Source: Setaria digitata
Taxonomy: Eukaryota; Nematoda; Chromadorea; Rhabditida; Setariidae
Assembly: GCA_003640385.1 (NCBI GenBank)
Contig: RCAB01000942.1
Coordinates: 1 to 11,802, forward strand
Reading direction: 5' to 3'
Length of the DNA stretch: 11,802 nt
Under the pieces are notes generated by a model. It searched no databases and was not told where the DNA came from. It saw nothing but the letters and a program-made list of their open reading frames with translations. The translations under genes and the position numbers were made by a program. Shown here piece after piece: positions 7,032 through 11,802 of the stretch (positions within the stretch are counted from its first letter, which is position 1; each line of letters opens with the position of its first letter).

Positions 7032-7036
<5 letters not shown>
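6643..7036. other. AT-rich stretch without a gene
   Basis: The stretch holds a short TACG/TGTA-type patch at about 6735-6772 containing the palindrome ACGTACGT, a small relative of the 3480-4090 tract. Nothing else stands out. Confidence 0.55.

Positions 7037-7065
<29 letters not shown>
7037..7065. repeat. (TA)14 microsatellite
   Basis: Fourteen uninterrupted TA units plus one T precede a GTATTTGC flank. Confidence 0.93.
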
Positions 7066-7069
<4 letters not shown>

Positions 7070-7454
7070 TTGCTTTTTTTTTCTTGAAATTCCAATCTTA
7101 CTAGTAACAAAAATTTCAATGTTTATTTCTTTCAGTTGTATTCATCATTGAAATTGGGACAAACTTTTATTTTTTCTTCATGCAAAATTTTTTTTTTTTC
7201 TTTTCTTTTCTTTATTTATTTATTTTTTTATTTAAATTATAAGAATCAACAGATGCAGGCAGGCATTCCTGACATTTTGATAAATGCCAAGAATATTAAT
7301 TCGTTTTTGTCTATTCATTTCTAAATTTCACGAATTCATTTTTTCAAATATTTCTTTTACTCAATTATCACTCTCAATTGCACTCAAAGGGTCAACGGTC
7401 TTCTCTGTGAAAAATTTTTTAAATTCTCACTTGGATGATTTTTATTTTTGACAG
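7066..7454. other. AT-rich stretch without a supportable gene
   Basis: TTTATTTCTTTCAG ending at 7135 is a good acceptor shape followed by an open frame to 7321. That frame becomes Phe-rich after about 15 codons and shows no family resemblance. T12 lies at 7188-7199. Confidence 0.5.
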
Positions 7455-7486
<32 letters not shown>

Positions 7487-7663
7487 AAAAAAAAAGGCAA
7501 AAAACGAAGAGAAAGCCAAAAAAAAAAAAAAAAAGAGAAACGAGGGAGGAAACGAAAAAGAAGCAGAAAATTTAAAAATTTTCTTTTCTCCTTTTTTTTT
7601 TTTTTTTCTCTTCAAATAATAATATGGCAGTGATTAGTTTTTTTTTTTTTTTTTTTTTTTTTT
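7455..7663. repeat. A30/A17 facing T16/T26: homopolymer fold-back
   Basis: A30 (7455-7484), A10 and A17 (7518-7534) are followed, across the palindrome GAAAATTT-AA-AAATTTTC (7566-7583), by T16 (7592-7607) and T26 (7638-7663). The left half is almost purely purine and the right half largely pyrimidine, so the segment can pair with itself imperfectly. Confidence 0.7.
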
Positions 7664-7732
7664 GTCATATCAATCGGTATACCTGTAATGCAACTAATTT
7701 TGAATGAATAAATTGTCATTTTTCTTCCTTTT

Positions 7733-7871
7733 NAAGAAGAAAATAATGCTGAAAAAAAAAAAAATCACAAACAGTACTGGTTTTAATTTCTACGATGAAC
7801 TTTTTTTTTTTTTCAAAAAAAGTTTTTTTTTTTTCTCTCTCTCTCTTTTNTTAAATTTCCTTTTTTTTTTT
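7733..7871. repeat. homopolymer cluster with two assembly Ns
   Basis: A13 (7752-7764), T13 (7801-7813), T12 (7823-7834) with a short CT array, and T11 (7861-7871) surround N positions at 7733 and 7850. Base-level accuracy here is doubtful. Confidence 0.85.
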
Positions 7872-7904
7872 CCCGCTGGCTAATGAGTTCAGCATTTTTC
7901 ATTA

Positions 7905-7944
7905 TATATGCATGTGTGTGTATGTATGTATTTTTATATGCATG
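7905..7944. repeat. TGTA patch flanked by TATATGCATG direct repeats
   Basis: TATATGCATG occurs at 7905-7914 and again at 7935-7944, with TGTG/TATG repeats between. The short direct repeats could mimic a target-site duplication, but the interior is simple repeat. Confidence 0.6.
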
Positions 7945-8077
7945 GCAGTTCAATTATTTGAAACAACAAATGAAATCGATTGCTCAAATAAAATGATGAT
8001 GATCTAGTTTTCCCCAAAAATTTTCTCTTATTAACCAATTATATTTGTTGCAGAGTTGGTCTCGAGGTGACAATTGT

Positions 8078-8226
8078 CCCCCCCCCCCCCCCTCACCCCC
8101 ACTCCTCAATCTCGTCAGCTCCCGGTCTTCCTCCTTGCATCTTCTACCTCTTTCTTCTTACCCGCTTCCTCACTCTCCTTTTTGCCTTTTCTTCCCTTTT
8201 AAACCTAAATAACCCTCGCCCTCTCC

Positions 8227-8279
<53 letters not shown>

Positions 8280-8293
8280 TACTACTACTACTA
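8078..8293 (+). repeat. 216-bp pyrimidine tract: C15, CT-rich linker, (CT)23, (TAC)n
   Basis: C15 (8078-8092) opens a strongly pyrimidine-rich stretch that reaches (CT)23 at 8231-8276 and ends in a TAC array at 8277-8293. Homopurine/homopyrimidine DNA of this kind can form triplex (H-DNA). The 81-codon frame over it is Pro/Ser/Leu/Tyr low complexity and is a repeat translation. Confidence 0.9.
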
Positions 8294-9382
8294 TTTCCTT
8301 TCATTTATATAATATCAATTTTTATCTTTTTAACTGAGGAAAAATTTTTCCTTTCTAATGGATCATTTGTATTTTATTTCTCTTATCTTTTGTCTATCAT
8401 TTTTAGTTTCTTTAATTATTACCATTTGGTTAATGAGTTTTTAAAATTTTTCCATCAGTTACGGATGACTGAATGAAATGTATGAAATGTTAGCATTCGT
8501 TCGTTCCTTCATTGTTGTTCTAAGATGGGTAATAGGATGAAAAATATTTTAATCAGTTTAAACAAAATTTTAATCTGTATATAATTAAATAATAAAATTT
8601 TGAAAACTACTAAAAAAAAGAAATGTTTTTTTTTTTTTTCATTTTAGAATGGTCAAAATTGTTTTGATTTGTAAAAATAATTATCGATGCTTACTACAAT
8701 CTGCATGATCACCATCATTCTCATTGTGTATTTTCGGTGCAATTTTATACAGACTTTTTATGGATTTTGAAAATAATGCTTTTCCAAAAAAAAACTTTTG
8801 ATTGCATCAAAATTTAATAGAAGTAATCAAAAATGCCACTTGAAAAGCAAATTCTAAGATTCAAATCTTGGTAGCAATAATAGTAATCACCACAACGATG
8901 CATTTTTTTTTTTTTTTTCAAATTAACAAAGTACATATTTGTTTTACTTACATAACAAGTCTTCTCTAATTTCTTCAATTTAATTTAGTTACCGGCAATG
9001 GATAAATTTAGGCATCCAAAGATAATTGGCAAGAAAGTTCCTTTCCTTCTTTTTTTTTTATTTTGTCTTGTCTTGCTTATAGCATTTTTATTGTTAAAAA
9101 AAAAAAAAAAAAAATGAAAATTTAATGTTAATTTACAATGATGCTTAGTTGATTACAGTAAAAATAAAATCCCAAAGAAAAAAAAAAAAAAAAAATGAAA
9201 AGTTATCCTAACTTGCTCTCTCTTTTTTTGTTGATGTTCATTGGATTATTTACGCAGCTCTTTTTTTTTGATATTTTAAGACGATTTTACTTCTTTAAAA
9301 ATATTTAAAATTTTTTTCTTCTTAAATCAGAAATTGAATTCCATTAATACGGTTACCGACGACATAATGTAATTAATGCTAT
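8294..9382. other. AT-rich stretch without a gene
   Basis: The stretch contains T14 (8626-8639), T16 (8903-8918), A19 (9096-9114) and A18 (9178-9195). The two poly-A runs are both followed by TGAAAA. A T14-CATTTTAG acceptor-like signal ends at about 8647 without a convincing exon behind it. Confidence 0.6.
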
Positions 9383-9410
9383 GGAGAGGGAGAGGGAGAG
9401 AGAGAGAGAA
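9383..9410. repeat. GA/GGGAGA purine microsatellite
   Basis: GGAGAGGGAGAGGG runs into five or more GA units. This is the only clear GA array on the + strand and is opposite in sense to the CT arrays. Confidence 0.88.
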
Positions 9411-9799
9411 ATGAAAAAGAGTGGTCTTTTTTTTTAATCATTACCTTTTTCTCCTTTTTTTTTGTCAAAATTTACAAAATTTCAAACCTTTTAAAAAATT
9501 TCATTCATTTTCCAATCAAAATGCCTTTCGTCATTTAGTCAGGTAACGCAATTTTTTTTCCCTCCGATATCATCTTGTTTTCAAAATTTTGTTACAACAT
9601 TAATTTAAACTATCTTGTTACAAAAATTTTCAACGATAACTCAAAATGTAATTCATGTAGACGATTATTGTTACCCTTCAAAGCAACAAAAAAAAAAAAA
9701 AATTTCCGAAAAATGATTTTAACTATCAATATATCAATTTTATCACTTTAATTAGTAGAAATCGAATGTTAGGATATTAGTCAGTAATCATAGTATTTG
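9411..9799. other. AT-rich stretch without a gene
   Basis: A15 lies at 9688-9702. I see no other structure. Confidence 0.55.
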
Positions 9800-10110
9800 C
9801 CTCATGATCATTAATTTTTACTGTCTTTATCATTATTTCATCATTATCTCTACTGTTTTACTGATATCATTAGTACTGCTTTTTTTTTTCCTTCTTTCTT
9901 GATACTATTAATCCCGATTACTATTGCTACAATGTATGTTACTACTATTTCTTTTATTATTATTATTATTACTGCTACAATTACTATTACTTGCTACTAC
10001 TACTACTACTACCTCTGATAATGTCAACAACTACTGTAACTATTGCTGAAAAATTTTTTTTTGCAATTGCTACCACAATAACTATTACTAAAACTATAAT
10101 GACATTGAGA
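9800..10110 (+). repeat. degenerate ACT/ATT/ATC trinucleotide tract
   Basis: About 310 bp are diverged three-base words (ACT, ATT, ATC, TAC) with perfect cores: (TTA)n at 9954-9970 and (TAC)n at about 9994-10012. Its minus strand reads as AGT/AAT/GAT words, the composition of the 5288-5507 tract. Confidence 0.8.
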
Positions 10111-10249
10111 TTATCGGTATAAAGTTATAGACGAGGTCATCACTTTTTTTTTTTTTTTGAATTTTATACTTAACTTTTTTTTTATTTAGAAAAAGCTATG
10201 TAGCAACTACTTTATTGATGATACTCTAATAGTATGAGATAGATGTGGC

Positions 10250-10325
10250 ATATATGGCCATCCATCCAAGGCCATCATCAAGGCTAAAACTACAGCCTGT
10301 TTTATTTCATTTTTACAGAATCATA
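10250..10325 (+). other. GC-richer patch with GGCCATC direct repeats and an acceptor-like end
   Basis: GGCCATC occurs at 10256-10262 and 10270-10276 within an imperfect short tandem repeat. The patch is followed by TTTTATTTCATTTTTACAG, a strong acceptor shape ending at 10318. No convincing exon follows, because the next bases run into A9 and A17. The 112-codon frame at 10245-10583 crosses these homopolymers and looks spurious. Confidence 0.3.
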
Positions 10326-10932
10326 TTTCCTGGAATGAAAAAAAAACAAAAAAAAAAAAAAAAAGAATGGAACGAAACGAAAGAAAGAATTCTCCTAAAA
10401 ATATTTTTCCACATTTATGTCTGTTTCTGGGACAGGAAAAAAAAGAATGAAAATTACATCGTAAAATATTTCGGATTAATAAATTTAGGAGAAATTATTC
10501 AATTAATTTTGTTAATTTTTACATCTTATCGCATATGGGATCTTTTTTTTTTTTTTTTTTTTTTAAAGAATTTCAAATTTTAAATGGTAATCAATCCCAA
10601 TTAGTGTTGTTATTAGAGATTTAAAAGAATGGTAAGCTTTGATCACAGATTGATGTGTATTATTTTATATTAAGCTTACATTCATACAGTACAGCAAAAA
10701 TTTAAATTAAAATAAAATTCATGGTAAATGAAAAAAAAAAAACAATGTTTCAGTTATCACTTTTCAAGTTTAAAAAAAAAAAAAAAAAAAAAGAAAAAAA
10801 GAAAAAAGGGAATTGATGCCATCATTTAGGGTAATTTTTCTTCATAGCCTTGATTTTTTGATTTTCCCGGATGACTGGTTTTGAGAAGGTAATAATAATT
10901 CGACAAAATTCGAAGTACTTTCACCTTCTCGC

Positions 10933-10963
<31 letters not shown>

Positions 10964-11802
10964 ATATATATATTAAATGAAAAGATATTTTTACAAAGGG
11001 AAAAAAAGCTTTTTTTTTTTAAATCGTGCAACTATTACCATATTTAAAGATATCGTTTTTTTTCTTTTTTTTTTTTTTTTGATATATGAATATGTATGGA
11101 ATTTTGTTAGTCATAATAAAGCATTTCCAACCAGTATTTCATTTTTCTATCCAAGGAAAATATGAAATGCTAAAGTTTTTTCTGTTTTATGTTATCACGA
11201 TACTCATATTATCCGAATTATTGAAATTTCAAGAATACAATAACTGAAAATGAAAAAGCCTATTGCAATGTATAATTTGTGCTTAATTTAGTAATATTTT
11301 GTTGCTACAAAATGAAGATTATCATAGAAAAATGAGAAAGAGACGAAATTACTATTAGTTTTACGCTTATCATTTTGTTCATCAACAAAAAAAGAAAAAA
11401 AGGCGAAAGGCAAAAAGAAGAAAAAAAAAAAAAAAATAAAAATTTGAAAATATCATTTGATAAATTCTTCAATGCTTTCAAAAAATTAACAGAATGTTTG
11501 TTATACTTTTGCATTAGACTAAAATTTTGTGTCTTTTTTTTTTTTTCATTACTAATTGCATATGTGTATACTTTTCTTCATTAAGTGATAAATTACGAAC
11601 TCTTCTTTTTTTTTTTTTTTTTTTTAATTTTTTTCATATATAAAAGTTTTTCGTTTTTTTTTTTTTGCATTTTCTTTTTGCCATTTTTTTTCCTAATTGT
11701 TGTCATGGAATTTATGACTTTGATGTTACCTCTCTGTTTGGCAAAATTTTTTTTTTTTTTTTTTTTTTTCAAAAATGCTTATCTCGATAGGATGGATTCT
11801 AT
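10326..11802. other. AT-rich, homopolymer-dense stretch without a gene
   Basis: The densest feature here is alternating poly-A and poly-T: A17, T22, A12, A21, T27, T16, A16, T13, T20, T13 and T23 in order. All frames above 60 codons are Lys- or Phe-rich translations of these runs. No promoter, RNA gene or element is supportable. Confidence 0.7.

Larger units (their letters stand above)
1..11802. other. AT-rich non-coding eukaryotic DNA, homopolymer-rich throughout
   Basis: Poly-A runs of at least 12 bases, counted by hand, lie at 189-205, 2209-2225, 3284-3295, 4109-4123, 4990-5003, 5769-5788, 6345-6361, 6536-6547, 7455-7484, 7518-7534, 7752-7764, 9096-9114, 9178-9195, 9688-9702, 10348-10364, 10731-10742, 10772-10792 and 11421-11436. 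Poly-T runs lie at 839-850, 1041-1056, 1603-1615, 2337-2348, 2439-2451, 4349-4361, 6212-6223, 6617-6642, 7188-7199, 7592-7607, 7638-7663, 7801-7813, 7823-7834, 8626-8639, 8903-8918, 10144-10158, 10543-10564, 10933-10959, 11065-11080, 11534-11546, 11606-11625, 11654-11666 and 11747-11769. Open frames are short, often begin at TTG or GTG, and usually translate simple repeats. The likely setting is intergenic or intronic. Confidence 0.85.

Noticed and set aside
7448..7633. Lys/Arg-rich frame resembling a nuclear localisation-type protein
   Set aside because: It is a translation of A30/A17 purine runs ending in T16; there is no independent coding evidence.
7905..7944. TATATGCATG pair as a transposon target-site duplication
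   Set aside because: The interior is only 20 bp of TGTA-type simple repeat, so the pair is better explained as part of the microsatellite.
8067..8312. Pro/Ser/Leu/Tyr frame resembling a secreted or proline-rich protein
   Set aside because: It comes wholly from C15, (CT)23 and (TAC)n repeats.
1484..8660. Further acceptor-like signals (ends near 1515, 7135 and 8647)
   Set aside because: Pyrimidine runs followed by CAG or TAG are expected often in DNA this T-rich. The following sequence closes in all frames or is itself homopolymer.
10245..10583. 112-codon plus-strand frame
   Set aside because: It spans A9, A17 and T22 runs, so its Lys and Phe blocks are homopolymer translations. A one-base change in any run would close or shift it.
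1..11802. tRNA, rRNA, CRISPR array, riboswitch, bacterial promoter or integron-type features
   Set aside because: I found no GGTTCGAAT-type B box with a matching acceptor stem, no regularly spaced unique spacers and no gene-dense context. The sequence has eukaryotic non-coding character.

Overview
This window looks like non-coding nuclear DNA from a eukaryote, most likely an invertebrate animal. By eye it is only about one quarter G+C. It is full of mononucleotide runs (I counted 41 poly-A or poly-T runs of 12 or more bases) and holds many simple repeats: (TG)23, (CT)23, (TA)n, CAGA, GGGTA and degenerate tetra- and trinucleotide tracts. There is no operon-like gene packing, no long open frame, no tRNA or rRNA signature and no recognisable transposon protein. 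Four isolated N positions (1483, 6372, 7733, 7850) sit in or beside simple repeats and point to a draft assembly. I cannot name the lineage.

Layout. 1-3470 is AT-rich sequence with homopolymers, a small GC-richer minisatellite patch (about 350-510), a (TGTA)/(TG)23 locus (1415-1482), a 26-pair hairpin (2391-2447) and a purine/pyrimidine strand-asymmetric patch with splice-like signals on the minus strand (2508-2580). 3480-4090 is a CpG-dense tract of degenerate TG/CA/TACG repeats; its first 115 bp alternate purine and pyrimidine almost throughout and contain a perfect 20-bp inverted repeat. 4160-4700 is the most GC-rich part. It holds a 7-bp GACARGG minisatellite and a (GGGTA)5 array, both with G-quadruplex potential on the + strand, plus a CAGA tract, two opposed CCAAT pentamers and a C13 run. 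4700-5760 holds two weak exon-like candidates (4732-4800 and 5705-5759) either side of a degenerate GAT/AAT tract. 5880-8300 is dominated by pyrimidine-rich and A/T homopolymer DNA, ending in a 216-bp C15-(CT)23-(TAC)n pyrimidine tract. 8300-11802 is AT-rich with homopolymers and a second degenerate trinucleotide tract (9800-10110), roughly the reverse complement in composition of the first.

No gene can be called with confidence, so no pathway or gene cooperation can be described. The window is best read as intergenic or deep intronic DNA. I found no convincing evidence of a previously undescribed biological system. The items most worth checking are the 3480-3600 cruciform/Z-DNA-prone segment, the paired G-quadruplex arrays at 4211-4585 and the short exon-like candidate at 5705-5759.
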